A DNA stretch of 64,000 nt from contig NC_134397.1 in the NCBI RefSeq assembly GCF_050003625.1, positions 66,748,669 to 66,812,668 of the forward strand, given 5' to 3'. Positions within the stretch are counted from its first letter, which is position 1; the number at the start of each line of letters is the position of its first letter. The notes beneath the pieces were generated by a model. That model was not told the DNA's origin, ran no database searches, and saw nothing but the letters and a program-made list of their open reading frames with translations. This stretch comes from Haematobia irritans (Eukaryota > Arthropoda > Insecta > Diptera > Muscidae). Both the position numbers and the translations under genes were made by a program. Positions 13,691-26,947 of this stretch are shown here, in pieces.

Positions 13691-14592
13691 ACAAAATATG
13701 CATATTGCAGAAAATAAGACGCCATCTCCTTTTACATATGAATAGATATAAAAGGTGGGTCAAAGAAAAAGAAGAATTACCATAAAAGCAATTAATTTAA
13801 AGAAAAAAATGTTAAACAGAATAAAGAAATAAACAATTGCACATTTTTGTTATTGTGAGTAATGAAGAAGAAAATACTCTTTTAACTAAATCAAAATAAA
13901 TAAAAAATTTGTTCCTAGAAAATCAAATGAATTTCCAAGATAAGTTTGTTGCTCTAGTTGTATGGATTTTCTTTCTACGATAGAGAAAAAGACAAATAAA
14001 CAGTATAATTTTTTTCAGTATGAAAATGAAAACTACAAAAATAATAAAAAAATTGAAAAACATAAAACTTTCTACACAACAAAACATTATTTTTTTATAT
14101 CTATTGCGTGTATTTTTTCTGTGTTTGTTTTTCGTCTATCTGCTTGGGCTAAATATGGGTCATAATTTAAATTTAAATTTGAATCAAATGGGAGAGCAAA
14201 CTCTTTGGGGACGTTGTGTTTTTGTCGTGTGCCTAAAGGCGTTCAAAAAGTTTTTCTTTTTTTTTGAAATTTGGTTTATTTTTATTTCCGAAAATGCTAA
14301 GAGGCGAGATATCGGTAATGCTGAGGAAAATTTATTTGTAAGATTAGCAAAATGTTATTTTTAAATTCAAAAAATATATATAAATTTTATTACATTGTGT
14401 ACACTCAAAAGAATTATTGTCTAACATATAGCATGGAAATTTAGACGCAGAGAAGGAATATGATCACCTCAAAAAAAAGTGAACCCTCCCTATTCACTAA
14501 AGCCAATTTAACTTTATTTTAGTTCATGGAATTATTATGTTTGGAGGAAGTTTCCTTTATTCTAATAATTTTTTGCGTATGTGAGTTAAATG
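13691..14592 (+). other. AT-rich gap, no gene seen
   Basis: I find no host exon. Low-complexity open frames exist at 13962-14364 but show no coding character. From 14400 to 14520 there are fragments of MITE ends (GACGCAGAGAAGGAATATGA, as in the palindromic MITE at 54555). Confidence 0.4.
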
Positions 14593-15463
14593 CAGTGTTG
14601 CCAGTATTGGGGATTTTTCCCCAAATCGGGGATTTTTTTCGTGGATGGGGACAAAATTTTTGAGTTGGGGACTTGGGGATTTGGTGGGGAATTTACACAA
14701 ATTTGGGGATTTTTGTGAGGTATTCTGGTCAGTATAATAAATCAGGTTTTGAGTTATGGTTTGTATGAAATTTTTTACTTCTACATGCCTAAAAAGGGGC
14801 TTAAAGAAGTACAGAGAATCTTCAAAATATGAAAAAAATCTATTCCAAGAGCTACTTTCTAATTTACTTTGTTTTTAAGAAATTGTTTACAATTGTGAAA
14901 TTATTTCATAAGGACTTGGGTCGCAGTGTTGGCCCCTCATCTGCATACATCACTGATTTGGAAAATATATATCTAACATATATAATAGACTTCATATCGG
15001 GGCAACAACGCCTTTTGATCGATCACCCAATTATATTTCTTAGCTATTCAGAACTAAGTTTTGATTCATAACTACACATGTTGACCAAACTCCTATTTTT
15101 ATTTCTCGAGCATTTAGAAGATGATTTGCATAAGACACAAATTCGATGACTCTTTATACCAATAATTAATTCTGATGAGGAATTGTATCAGAAATATTTT
15201 GAGCACCCGTCTCATTTTTTTGGATTTTGAAATCTTATTTTTATTGTAACTCGCAAACTGGTAACATATAACAAAAATTGCATATTTTTAAAATTTTTGG
15301 ATTATGACGGATTTTTTACAGCAGAGCCTATTCCTATTTTCAAAAAACTTGCCAAAAACTGTATTGGGGATTTTTGTGGGGAATTTTAAATTCAATTGGG
15401 GATTTTTTGGGATGAAAGCGTCTTATTTTGGGGACAAGAGCCCGAAAAATACTGGCAACACTA
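14593..15463 (+). mobile_element. 871-bp hAT-like non-autonomous element
   Basis: Ends are CAGTGTTGCCAG and CTGGCAACACTA (inverted, one mismatch), flanked by an exact 8-bp duplication GTTAAATG at 14585-14592 and 15464-15471. Known: 8-bp duplications with CAGTG-type ends are typical of hAT elements. Both subterminal regions carry many copies of TTGGGGATTTTT-like motifs, probably transposase-binding repeats (inference). An 80-codon open frame at 14829-15071 has no recognisable hAT motif. Confidence 0.85.
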
Positions 15464-15684
15464 GTTAAATGACCCAAACAACGGGAAAAAAATTTTACAC
15501 AAATGAAGCATAAAGATTTACTAAATTTGTACTTCTCAAAACATAGTTCATTATTTCCTTAAATTTGTAAATTTTATTACAAATGTATCCATCGTGTACT
15601 TCGTATGGCAATAAAGACATTCTTGCAACTTTGAACTCCAACTTTACCTTCAAGCTAGAAAATTTTATTTAGAAAATGAAAAAA

Positions 15685-17826
15685 ACAAGTATATACGGCC
15701 GTAAGTTCGGCCAGGCCGAAGCTTATGTACCCTCCATCATGGATTGCGTAGAAACTTCTTCTAAACACTGCCATCCACAATCGAATTACTTAAGTTGCGG
15801 TAACGCTTCCCGATGGCAAGGTATCATAAAACCTCCTAACACCATCTTCTAAATTGTATGTAAGTCCATACGTGGTATAAATTAAATCAAAAAAGATCGA
15901 TCCAATACGTATATAATTCAGTTTGACAAAGTAGACATAAAATTTTGACAAAATTTTCTACAGAAATAAAATTTTGAAAAAAATTTTCTACAGAAATAAA
16001 ATTTTAACAAAATTTTCTATAGAAATAAACTTTTGATAAAATTTTCTATAGAAATAAAATCTTGGTAGATTATTTGTGGCTCGAGTGGCAACCATGCTTA
16101 TGAACCGAATAAAATTTGAACAAAATTTTCTATAGAAATAAAATTTTGAAAATGATGAAAATTTTATTATGAACCGAATAAAATTTTAACAAAATTTTCT
16201 CTAGAAATAAAATTTTGACAAAATTTTCTATAGAAATAACATTTTGACAAAATTTTCTATAGAAATAAAATTTTGGTATATTATTTTTGGCTCTAGTGGC
16301 AACCATGATTATGAACCGATATAGACCAATTTTTGTGTGATTGGACCAATTTTGGTATGGTTGTTAGCGACCATATACTTACACCACGTTCCTAATTTGT
16401 ACCGGATCGGATGAATTTTGCTTCTCCAAGAGGCTCCGGAGGTCAAATCTGGAGAACGTTTTATATGGGGGCTATATATAATTATGGACCGATATGGACC
16501 AATTCTGGCACGGTTGTTAAAGATCATATACTAACACCAAGTTCCAAATTACAACCGGATTGGATGAAATTTGCTTCTCTTGGAGACTTCGCAAGCCAAA
16601 TCTGGGGATCGGTTTATATGGGGGCTATATATAATTATGAAGCGATGTGGACCAATTTTTGCATGGTTGTTAGAGACCATATACCAACATCATGTACCAA
16701 ATTTCAGCCGGATCGGATGAAATTTGCTTCTCTTTGAGGCTCCGCAAGCCAAATCTGGGGATCGGTTTATATGGGGGTTATATATAATTATGGACCGATG
16801 TGGACCAATTTTTGCATGATTGTTAGAGACCATATACCAACACCATGTACCAAATTTCAGCCGTATCGGATGAAATATGCTTCTCTTAGAAGCTCCACAA
16901 GCCAAATCTGGGGATCGGTTTATATGGGGGCTATATATAATTAAAGAGCGATATGGACCAATTTTTGCATGGTTGTTAGAGACCATATACCAACATCGTG
17001 TACCAAATTTCAGCCGGATCGGATGAAATTTTCTTCTCTTAGAGGCTCCGCAAGCCAAATCTGGGGATCGGTTTATATGGGGGCTATATATAATTATGGA
17101 CCGATGTGGACCAATTTTTGCATGGTTGTTAGAGACCATATACCAACACCATGTACCAAATTTCAGCCGTATCGGATGAAATATGCTTCTCTTAGAAGCT
17201 CCACAAGCCAAATCTGGGGATCGGTTTATATGGGGGCTATATATAATTAAAGACCGATATGGACCAATTTTTGCATGGTTGTTAGAGACCATATACCAAC
17301 ACCATGTACCAAATTTCAGCCGGATCGGATGAAATTTGCTTCTCTTTTAGGCTCCGCAAGCCAAATCTGGGGATCGGTTTATATGGGGGCTATATATAAT
17401 TATAGACCGATGTGGACCAATTTTTGCATGGTTGTTAGAGACCATATGCCAACACCATGTACCAAATTTCAGCCGTATCGGATGAAATATGCTTCTGTTA
17501 GAGGCTCCACAAGCCAAATCTGAGGGTCCCTTTAAATGGGGGCTATACGCAAAAGTGGACCGATATGGCCCATTTTCAATACCATCCGACCTACATCGAT
17601 AGCAACTACTTGTGCCAAGTTTCAAGTCGATAGCTTGTTTCGTTCGCAAGTTAGCGTGATTTCAACAGACGGACGGACGGACGGACGGACATGCTTAGAT
17701 CGACTCAGAATTTCACCACGACCCAGAATATATATACTTTATGGGGTCTTAGAGCAATATTTCGATGTGTTACAAACGGAATGACAAAGTTAATATACCC
17801 CCATCCTATGATGGAGGGTATAAAAA
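15685..17826 (+). mobile_element. M-family DINE-like element, complete
   Basis: Starts ACAAGTATATACGGCCGTAA, ends GGAGGGTATAAAAA. It contains 29-bp minisatellite (15925-16285), seven or so 153-bp repeats and the right block with (ACGG)n. It shares subfamily-specific variants (GATCGATCCAATACG, GAAACTTCTTCTAAACACTG) with the copies at 27280 and 57027. Confidence 0.85.
16300..17525 (+). repeat. 153-bp tandem repeats of M family
   Basis: Highly similar units; the blocks starting GCATGGTTGTTAGAGACCAT at about 16965 and 17271 are exactly 306 bp (two units) apart. Units alternate between two variants (GCCGGATCGG and GCCGTATCGG), so the higher-order unit is a dimer. Confidence 0.9.
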
Positions 17827-17983
17827 TTAATTATGTCTAATAAATTTTATTGAATTTGTCGAAAAATATTTAGTTATTTTTGTGATATCGGTATGATGTC
17901 AGCGTTTGTAATACTGTTTAGTTAAAATTTTCTAAAATTAACCAAAATTTTTCTTCCTGGTTGGTTCACTGTTTTTTTTTTCA

Positions 17984-18240
17984 GTGTGATCACCTCAAAT
18001 ATGTTTCAAGAGTAAAATATAATTTTTACTTGGGGACCAATTTTTGGTGCAAAAATATTGTTGTTCTTGTCAAATATAAAATGCTTGCCGAAATCTGAAA
18101 TATAATTTCCGAAAAAAATAATATAGTTGCGAGAAACATGTTACATGTTGCCCATCCAAAAATAACATAATCGTCTTGAAAGCTCTTACAAATCTAAAAA
18201 TAAACAGATTTAAAAATTTAAGCAAATAGGAAAAAATTGC
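17984..18240 (+). repeat. Degenerate copy of the palindromic MITE (see 54555)
   Basis: It shares GTGATCACCTCAAA, GTTTCAAGAGTAAAAT, GCTTGCCGAAAT and the ATAATTTCCGA core with the intact copy, but arms are diverged and one terminus is lost. Confidence 0.55.
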
Positions 18241-18249
18241 GGCATACAC

Positions 18250-18801
18250 CCTTCCAAGAAATCAAATTAGAAAATCGGTCTATATAACAGCTATATTAAA
18301 GCATAACCCAATATATACCAAAATATAATATGCGGCTTCCATGCTCTCAAGAAATCATGTCAAACAACCCATGAACGGCTGTCTCCCAAATTTGGTACAG
18401 CTCTTAGCTAACTTGAAATTAGACTAGATCTAGACTGAAAATGTCAAGCAAATAGGATAAAATTTGCTGAAGAATTTAAATCGGGATATCGGTCTATATG
18501 GGGGCTATATCAAAACATGGACCGATATCTATAAATTTTGGCACATCTGTTTAAAAAACCTAAAAATACTTTAGATTTATAATTTGAAGCCAATTAGATG
18601 AAAATTGCGGCTTCTATTCCCTATAGAAATCAAATTGGGAAATCGGTCTATATCAAAACATAGACCCTTAGAAACCAAATGTAGCAGAGCTGTTTAAAAA
18701 CCTAAAATACCTGAAGATTTTAAATATCAAGCACATCGGATAAAAATTGCAGTTTGCATTACCTCAAGAAGTTAAATCGAGAGATTTATGGGGACTATAT
18801 T
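18250..18801 (+). repeat. Old C-family repeats
   Basis: Diverged copies of the C internal unit (TCGGTCTATATGGGGGCTAT, CAAAACATGGACCGATA). The sequence continues after the SINE at about 19048-19560 with the C tail. Confidence 0.5.
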
Positions 18802-19047
18802 GGGAGCCACCGTGGTGTAATGGTTAGCATCCCCGCTTTTCATACACAGGGTCGTGGGTTCAAACCCAGCGTCGACTAAACACCGAAAACGTTTTCATCG
18901 GCGGACCCAATAATGCTGGTGACATTACTGAGTGTTTCACAATCGGGCAGCACTCAGTGATAAGAGAGAAGTTGACCAATGTGGTATCACAATGGACTGA
19001 ATAGTCTAAGTGAGCTTGAAATATTGGGCTGCCACTATACCTAACCT
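18802..19047 (+). mobile_element. tRNA-derived SINE, copy 1
   Basis: The head has RNA polymerase III promoter boxes: an A box like TGGTGTAATGGTTAGCAT and a B box GGGTTCAAACCC (18856-18867). A non-tRNA body follows. The 3' tail has GTGGTATCACAATGGACT, AATAGTCTAAGTGAGC and GGGCTGCCACTATACCTAAC. That tail also ends the LINE at 30701-32075. An imperfect flanking duplication (TATGGGGAC...) is visible. About 246 bp. A second, more diverged copy is at 47984. Confidence 0.8.
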
Positions 19048-19855
19048 ATGGGGGACCTACATATAACGATTTTAGCACAGCTCCTTGAAGACCTACAATA
19101 CCTTTAGATTTTTAATTTTATGAAAATGGTAAAAGTAGTGGCGTCTATATACCCATGGAGTCACATCAGTTGATCGTTTACATGCGGGCTATATAGAAAA
19201 TGGACTCATATAGTCCATCTTCGAATTTCACCTTCCATTACACAAATGACGAGTTTGTGCAAAATATGTGCACAATAACTTCATTTTTGAAGGATGCAGC
19301 GTGATTATGTTACAACAGACAGACACACAGGCAGACGGATATCAAGAATATACAATGAAACCTCTCAGAAGTGGACACCCCCACAGTCGCCTATACTCCG
19401 TCCACATTTGGGAGGTGTCCAGCTATCAGAGCTTAATTGTTATGTGTTAATATAGCAAACTTCTCAGGGCAATTGCCCACTTTTGAGATGTGCCCGGTTT
19501 TCAGAGTGTTCAAGTTTGAGAGGTTTTACTGTATATACTTTATGAAGTCAATGTTTTACAAACGGAATGGCAAACTTGCTTCTAGGAAGCAAAGCAAGGC
19601 TGGCGTAACTCGGTTTGACTCAGCGACGAGCGGCACGTGCTAACGTCGTTTAATCGGGCTCAAATTTTGGCTATCCCAATATCTGGAAAGGGGATTCGTT
19701 TTGTGGGGTTGAGGCGAATGGTCCTAGTGGCACCAGGTCGCGTTTTCGAAGCTAAAGGCTGGCGTAACTCGGTTTGACTCAGAGTTACAACAATTTTGTT
19801 CATAACATAAATTTTTAAGGACAAAATAAGCTATCGTTTGTAATATCGTGCGTGT

Positions 19856-21707
19856 TTTTATACCCTCCACCATAGGATGGGGGGTATATTAACTTTGTCA
19901 TCCCGTTTGTAACACATCGAAATATTGCTATAAAACCCCATAAAGTATATATATTCTGGGTCGTGGTGAAATTCTGAGTCTATCTTGAGCATGTCCGTCC
20001 GTCCGCCCGTCTGTTAAAATCACGCTAACTTCCGAACGAAACAAGCTATCGAGTTGAAAGTAGTTGTAATTGATGTAGGCCGGATGGTATTGCAAATGGG
20101 CCATATCGGTCCACTTTTACGTATAGCCCCCATATAAACGGACCCCCCAAATTTGGCTTGCCGATCCTCTAAGAGAAGTAAATTTCATCCGATCCGGCTG
20201 AAATTTTGTACATGGTGTTAATATATGGTCTCTAACAACCATGCAAAAATTGGTCCATATCGGTTCATAATTATATATAGCCCCCATATAAACCGATCCC
20301 TCGATTTGGCTTGCGGAGCCTCTAAGAGAAGCAAATTTCATCCGATCCGGGTGAAATTTGGTACATGGTGTTGGTATATGGTCTCTAATAACCATGCAAA
20401 AATTGGACCACATCGGTCGATAATTATATATAGCCCCCATATAAACCGATGCCCCGATTTGGCTTTCGGAGCCTCTAAGAGAAGCAAATTTCATCCTATC
20501 CGGCTTAAATTTGGTACATGGTGTTAGTATATGGTCTCTAATGACCATGCGAAAATTGGTCCACATCGGTCCATAATTATATAGCCCCCATATAAACCGA
20601 TGCCCCGATTTGGCTTTCGGAGCCTCTAAGAGAAGCAAATTTCATCCTATCCGGCTGAAATTTGGTACATGGTGTTAGTATATGGTCTCTAATGACCATG
20701 CGAAAATTGGTCCACATCGGTCCATAACTATATATAGCCCCCATATAAACCGATCACCAGATTTGACCTCAGGAGCCTCTTGGAAGACCAAAATTCATCG
20801 GATTCAGTTGCAATTTGGTACGTGGTGTTAATATATGGCCTCAAACACCAATGCGAAAATTGGTCGAAATCGGTCCATAATTATATATAGCCCCCATATA
20901 AAACGATCCCCAGATTTGACTTCCGGAGCCCCTTGGAAGAGCAAAATTCATTCGATTCGGTTGAAATTTGGTACGTGATATTAGTATATTGTATCCAACA
21001 ACCATGCAGGAATTGGTTCCTAGCAGCCCATAATTATATATAGCTCCCATATAAACCGATCCTTAGATTTGACCTCCGGTGCCTTTTGGAGAAGTAAAAT
21101 TCATCCGATCTGGTTGAAATTTGGTACGTGGTGGTAGTATATGATATTTAACAACCATGCCAAAAGTGGTCCATATCAGTCCATAAACATATATAGTGCC
21201 AATATAAACCGATCCCGAGATTTGGTTTTGGGGTCACTTGGAGGAGCAAATTTCATCCGAGTCAGTTGAAATTTGGTACATTGTGCTAGTATATGGTCGT
21301 TAACAACCATGGCTACCTAGGTCCATATCGTTCTATAGTTATATATAGCCCTCAGATAAATCGATCCCCAATCACACAAAAATTGGTCCATAACATATCA
21401 AGTTCCTAATTGCATATAGCCCACATATAAGCAACCCTCATATTTCAGTTCTGGCTCCCTACATACCGTGCAAAAGTCCATATCGATTCGTAATTATTTG
21501 TAGACTTACCTATATATACCTTTTTGTCTAATATATACCACGTATGGACTAACTCACAATTTAGAAAACGATGTTAAGAAGTTTTACGATACCACAACCC
21601 AAGTAATTCGATTGTAGATGGCAGTCTTTCGTAGAAGTTTCTACTCAATCCATGGTGGAGGGTACATAAGATTCGGCCTGGCCGAACTTACGGCCGTATA
21701 TACTTGT
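19856..21707 (-). mobile_element. M-family DINE-like element, complete, reverse
   Basis: From TTTTTATACCCTCCACCATA to GGCCGTATATACTTGT. It holds about eight 153-bp units and no 29-bp minisatellite. Open frames on both strands here reflect the repeat. Confidence 0.85.
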
Positions 21708-21740
21708 TTGTAATACAAATCCATTGATTGAAGGTTTATG

Positions 21741-23550
21741 CACTGCAAATAATATTTACGTGAAATTAAAGAGTATTTTAGTATGCACAATTTACAAACT
21801 ATTGAGGACAAATTTCTTTAAAATAATGATATTTTAATTAAAACAAAGTTTAATAATCTTTCTTTAAAAGATGTTTTTCACTAAATTTAGGACACACATT
21901 TTGTAAATTTGCGTCCCTCCGTAAAAGTCGCATGCCTTTGAACTAAGGGACATTTTCCTTAAAATAAAGAAACACATTTTTAATTTAAAGAAATCGTCAT
22001 TAACTTAACTGAAATATTGAATCTTTAGATTTACGATAAAAAAAGCTTCAAATATAGGCCAAAACTTATTTTGAGGATTTAGCATCTTTGGTATAAAGTT
22101 TTTTTTGTTTATTGAATTAACCCTCTAATGCCCAATTCCGCCTTTGGGCGGGCTTCATTAAATAAGGAAGCTTTTAGTAAAACACACCTTAAAACAACAA
22201 AAATGAATAAAACAAAAAGAAAACTTAGTTAAAACTGATATAGAGGCTTTGCAACATATACTAAATTCTACCGTATAAATTTTTCTTGTTTCGTTTTCTT
22301 GATTTTGTATCGTTAACATTGAATTGAATCAGCAAAAAATTGGGGCATTAGAGGCTTAAGAAAACATTTTTACACTCAAAAAAAGTTTACTTGGATCCAA
22401 AGATTTTGGCCTTCACTTAAGGATTTTGGTATTGATTCCGAGCCAAAGATACGGCTTCTTTAAAATAAAGAATTTTTTTAAGCGGTCTATCTGGCTTTAA
22501 ATGTAGGACCAATAAAATTAAAATTAGGATACACATCTCATTTATTAAATTTTCATTCTCTTTTCGCGGTTTATTAATAAAGGTACTCACGTACACACAA
22601 ATGCCAGTTTAAAAATCCAAATTATAATGAATACTTTAAAGTGAAAAATGTTTTCTTAATTCAAAACAAAAAAAAACTTTAAATCGAAGACGCTAAATCC
22701 TCAAAATAAGTCTTAGCGTTTTTATCTTAAAATTAAAGTTTCAATATTTCAGTTAATTTAAGGACTATTTCTTTAAATCAAGAATGTGTTTCTTTACTTT
22801 AAGAAAAATTAGCCTTAGTTCAAAGACATGCGGCTTTAACGGAGTTTCAAATTTACACAATTTGTGTCCTAAATTTAATGAAAAAAATGTTCTAGCAAAA
22901 ATTATAAACTTTATTTTAATTAAAATTTCATTATTTTGACGAAATTTGTCCTTAATATTTTGTATATTTCGCATCCTAAAATTAAGGTTGCCTAATCTTT
23001 AATATCACGTAAATATTGTTTTCTGTGTGCTTTGAGGTATCCGCTATATTTTGGATTTTTAAACTGGCATTTGTTTGTACGTGAATAGCTTTATTAATAT
23101 ACCGCGAAAAGAAAATTAAAATTCTATAAATGAAATCTGAATCCTAATTTTAAGTTTATTGATCCTAGATTTAAGACCAGATAGGTAGCTAAAAAATGTC
23201 TTTATTTTAAAGAAGTCACATCTTTGGCTAGGAATCAATACCAAAATCCTTAAGAGAAGGTCAAAATCCTTGGATCCAAGTAAACTGTTTTTTTTTTTTT
23301 TTAATGTGACTTGATCTTTTTTAGGGACCCATCATGGAAGGGTATAATAAGGTGTTCCATCTAAAAGTAGCTTTCATTTTTATGTACTTGTTTTTCCCTC
23401 ATTTTCTTTGTTTTCCGTTTTTTTAACTTTGTCTTTATTTTAAAGAAGTCGCATCTTTGGCTAGGAATCAATACCAAAATCCTTAAGAGAAGGTCAAAAT
23501 CCTTGGATCCAAGTAAACTTTTTTGTTGAATGTGACATGATATTTTTTAG
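21741..23550. mobile_element. Nested foldback/MITE cluster
   Basis: Two inverted-repeat pairs overlap: 21741-22060 pairs with about 22720-23029 (ends CACTGCAAAT / TTCTGTGTG), and 22376-22620 pairs with about 23050-23304 (ends ACACTCAAAAAAAG / CTGTTTTTTTTTT...ATGTG). The core 'gattccgagccaaag' links it to the MITE at 6451. A segment of about 226 bp (from TTTATTTTAAAGAAGTC, through GGACCCATCATGGAAGGGTA) is then tandemly repeated at about 23200-23425 and 23426-23650. No transposase ORF. Confidence 0.55.
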
Positions 23551-24005
23551 GGACCCATCATGGAAGGGTATAATAAGGCGTTCCATCTAAAAGTAGCTTT
23601 CATTTTTATGTACTTGTTTTTCCCTCATTTTCTTTGTTTTCAGTTTTTTTTTTTGAACTTTTGTCACACACACCATGTCATCAAATATTTTTCGTGGAAA
23701 ATTCATTTAATTTCATTTCTATTTTTTCTCTTTTCTATATTTTCATGTATGCAATGTTCGTGCCTTTGGCGATGGATGATGACGATTTGATTTGGTTTCG
23801 GTGTACACGATTACGAAAAATAAAAATGCCTTTTAATGATCATCTATGGCATGGTGTGCGCGTGTGTGTGTGTGTCGGTGTTTTGGGGGAATATTTTACT
23901 TTGCCCCATTTGGGGGATGACGAATACCACGCATAAATCCAACAACAACAACACCCGATGATGATGATGATAATGCTGGTTTTCATGGGGATTACTAAAT
24001 TTTAG

Positions 24006-26947
24006 CTAAAAATAGAAATGAATATCTGGCAACTCGTACAGAAATAGCAGCAAACATTGCGACAACAACGGCAACTACGACAACAAAAAAATCCATTTCT
24101 TTGCCAGCCACACCGAATTTGTCACAATTACGCCGACCTGTTGCTTTGAATTATAGGAAACTGGAAGGTGTCAAAAATTTGGCTAACACATCAAATAACT
24201 CCATGCCTTTGACCTATGACCAGAAGACAATCACTACTACTCATGCATCCCAATGTTTCTATAATGGAGGAGATCAGCTACAGCTACAGCAGCACCAGGA
24301 ATACCATCAGGCATATCATCCAGTAGTAGCAGAAAACGAAAATAAATCCATGTTGCTTAAGCATCCAGGACGTTATGATGAACCCATGCAATTATTGCCA
24401 ATACAATTTGGCAATGCAACCAATAATAACAACAACAACAATGCAACCATGTGTGCCAACTTGGTTAGGATGCCACAAACATCTGCTTCAAACCAAAACA
24501 AAAATTCATCAACAAATTCCTTGGGTTGTTTCCAACACCATCAGCCACACACAAAAGACTCTCAAACCCCATCAGCAAGTGATCAACAATCTCAGGCATT
24601 CTCTTTGGTCTCTCCTAAACTACAAAATTCACCACGTTCCATTAGAGGAGGCAGTGGTGGTGTTGGTGGGGGATTTCTACGTTGTGAACATTGTTGTGAG
24701 AGCATGTCGGCAGTGGTGATGTTGGGTAATACGAATGGTCAAAATAATGGCCTAAAACACACCTCATCCTACTCGGCCATGTATCAACCATCCGATACGG
24801 AAACAGTCTCTGAATTGTCGTCGTATCGCTTTGTAACGGATGAAGATTTGGAAATTGTTCAAAAAAATTCTAATTCAAATGCCACGACGTTAAGCAGAAG
24901 GCCTCAAACGTCATCATTGAGCCAACAACATCAGCAACAACAGCAACAACATCAGTTTTACGAATTACAATCACCCTCATCGGCATTGTTGGGTGATTTG
25001 TGTGTGAATAGCCGCCGTACTAACTATGACGACAGTCTAGAAAACGATTTCTCGGAAAATCAAACGAATAATCATCACGAAGTCTATTCGCCAACGCCAA
25101 CTACGACAAATATCAATCATAATAATAATAATAACAACTACAACAACTACAACAACAACAATAACAATTACTATAATAATCAAAATAATTTTATTAACAA
25201 TCATGAAAACGGAAAAGTCAACGAATATTTAACAACGCCTTCTGTGTACACAGACACAACAGAAGCCCCAAATCGTACACCAGGGACCCAAGAGCATGAT
25301 AGCCAAGATTCTGCGGGAAATTGCTGTTATTCCATAGATAAATCCCAGAGTGATAAATTGATTTATTATCAGGCCTTTGCTGTTACCGAACCTTTGCAAA
25401 TACCTGCCCGTGTGACACCCGCTGCCACAGAGGAATTACTCCTCTCCTCATCATTGCCCCGTAATTATGGCAGTGATTGTGAACCTTCAACCTTTGCTCG
25501 TCAATTATATTTGCGTCAGTCATTGAGATCCTATAAAAACGGACCACCACCCGTTCCCCCCAAACCCTCGGCCGAGGAGGATAATATAGAGCCCACCTAT
25601 GACCCACAGAGATTTTATCGAAAATTGCAAAAATTCGAAAAACAAAATACGGTCATCAATCAAGCCTTAAATCGAGAAAGTTTTCGCAGTGCCAGCCAAG
25701 AAAGATCAATAACTCCGGAACGTTGTGAGTTACTCAATTGTTTTCCCTCATATCGAGGAGGAAAAACCCAAGCGACTAAAGATAATACCCAGGTGGTAAA
25801 TGATGGCCACAAGGAATGCCAGCAGCATACAAATGATTCTTGCCGGGAATCTTATGGAGAGTCCATAAATGGATCTTTAAGTAACTACAATCCTACGAAT
25901 ATATATCGTCATCCCATTGATTATACTTGCAGTCCTAAAAGGACTTTGCGTTATGATAATCATGGCCGCTTGAAATCCTCCCATATATCACAATTACCCA
26001 TAACTTCATATGGTTATCGTCGTAATTCTTTGGAAACAGAAACATCAGCTAATCCGCCACAGCCAAGAGTCTACAGTCATACACCGCTGAAATTAACTCC
26101 CACATTAACGCGTAAATTTACCTATACACCCAAACATACAATAACCGCCGAATTAATCGAAGTCAATGAAGAAGAATACGAAACGAATGAGAAATTGTCA
26201 AACACCAATCAAGAATATCACTATCAAAAATCCAACCAAAATCAAGATTTAAAAGAAAATTTCAATACGAAAATAGATTATCGAGAAAATTTAAGTGAAA
26301 ATAAAAATCAAAGTGAAAAGCAAAATGAAAATAAAAATTCAAAATATCCAAGTAGCCAAGATATAAAGTCCACAGAAAGTGAATCTCAAAATAAAAGTGA
26401 AATTAAAAATCCAAATAACTTTGCCATAAGTGAAAGTGTTCAAGATAATGATAGTAAAACAAAATCTTTAATAAGTTGTCAATCATCCGCCCAGCAGACA
26501 TCAATATCTCCAGCTATATCTCCCACATCATCTCAACACGCCCAACAACAACCAACATCACCATCTCGCCTAATTACAACGAAAAAATCATCTTTTGTAG
26601 GGGATACTCTGGCCACAGGTCCATCTTCTAGCCCCATTTGGTTAAGTTCCGAGACTATAGAATCTCATACAACTTCATCTTCACAACGTTGTTTGGATGA
26701 AACACAATCGAATTGTAGTGATCAAACTACCATATTTCATTTTGAACAAGATTCGTGTTCTTCATCTTCACCTTCTTCCATACTCTATGGTTCGCCAGGA
26801 CCAATAGGCTCTGCAAGTGGAACAGGGAATTTTCTGAAAGGAACTTTATTGGTGAGACGTCTACCGGCTATACAATCATTTGGATATATACCAACACATT
26901 CAAGCTCATTGGGTAGTGCCAATGTGCGAGAGTATATTGAAAAGGAG
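24006..26947 (+). CDS. Host gene, large third coding exon (980 codons), low-complexity protein
   Basis: Seen: 980 sense codons after the split Ala, ending at a strong donor AAGGAG|GTAAGT in phase 0. The apparent extension past 26947 is intron. Numbered from the ATG at 2912, the exon gives residues 124-1103. Features in order: a Thr/Ala-rich start; His/Gln-rich stretches; a Gly-rich segment and Cys pair near 24650-24710; an acidic segment with DTETVSELSSYRFVTDED; poly-Gln near 429-440; poly-Asn near 491-521; the Pro motif GPPPVPPKPS near 635; a conserved-looking block ending RFYRKLQKFEKQN; a Lys/Asn/Glu-rich stretch; a Ser-rich end with LLVRRLPAIQSFGYIP. There is no membrane segment or catalytic motif. 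Known: PPPVPPKP is a class of SH3-domain ligand. Inference: N-terminal, largely disordered half of a scaffold or signalling protein whose folded domains lie in exons beyond the window. Confidence 0.85.

Larger units (their letters stand above)
15472..18000 (+). mobile_element. MITE interrupted by an M-family element
   Basis: The left part (15472-15684) and right part (17827-18000) are adjacent in a related copy at 59780-60137. Together they form a MITE ending in TTTTTTTCAGTGTG. The M element at 15685-17826 is inserted between. Confidence 0.6.

Noticed and set aside
16690..17292. 200-codon open frame on the - strand with 51-residue repeats
   Set aside because: Product of the 153-bp repeat. 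The opposite strand is equally open, and there is no start context or splice support.
17660..17690. CRISPR-like or regulatory array of GGAC units
   Set aside because: It is an (ACGG)n microsatellite in the M right block, present at the same place in other copies.
18802..18880. A genuine tRNA gene
   Set aside because: The promoter boxes are tRNA-like, but there is no proper acceptor stem. A SINE body and tail follow.
20117..20638. 173-codon open frame on the - strand
   Set aside because: Same 153-bp repeat in another M copy.
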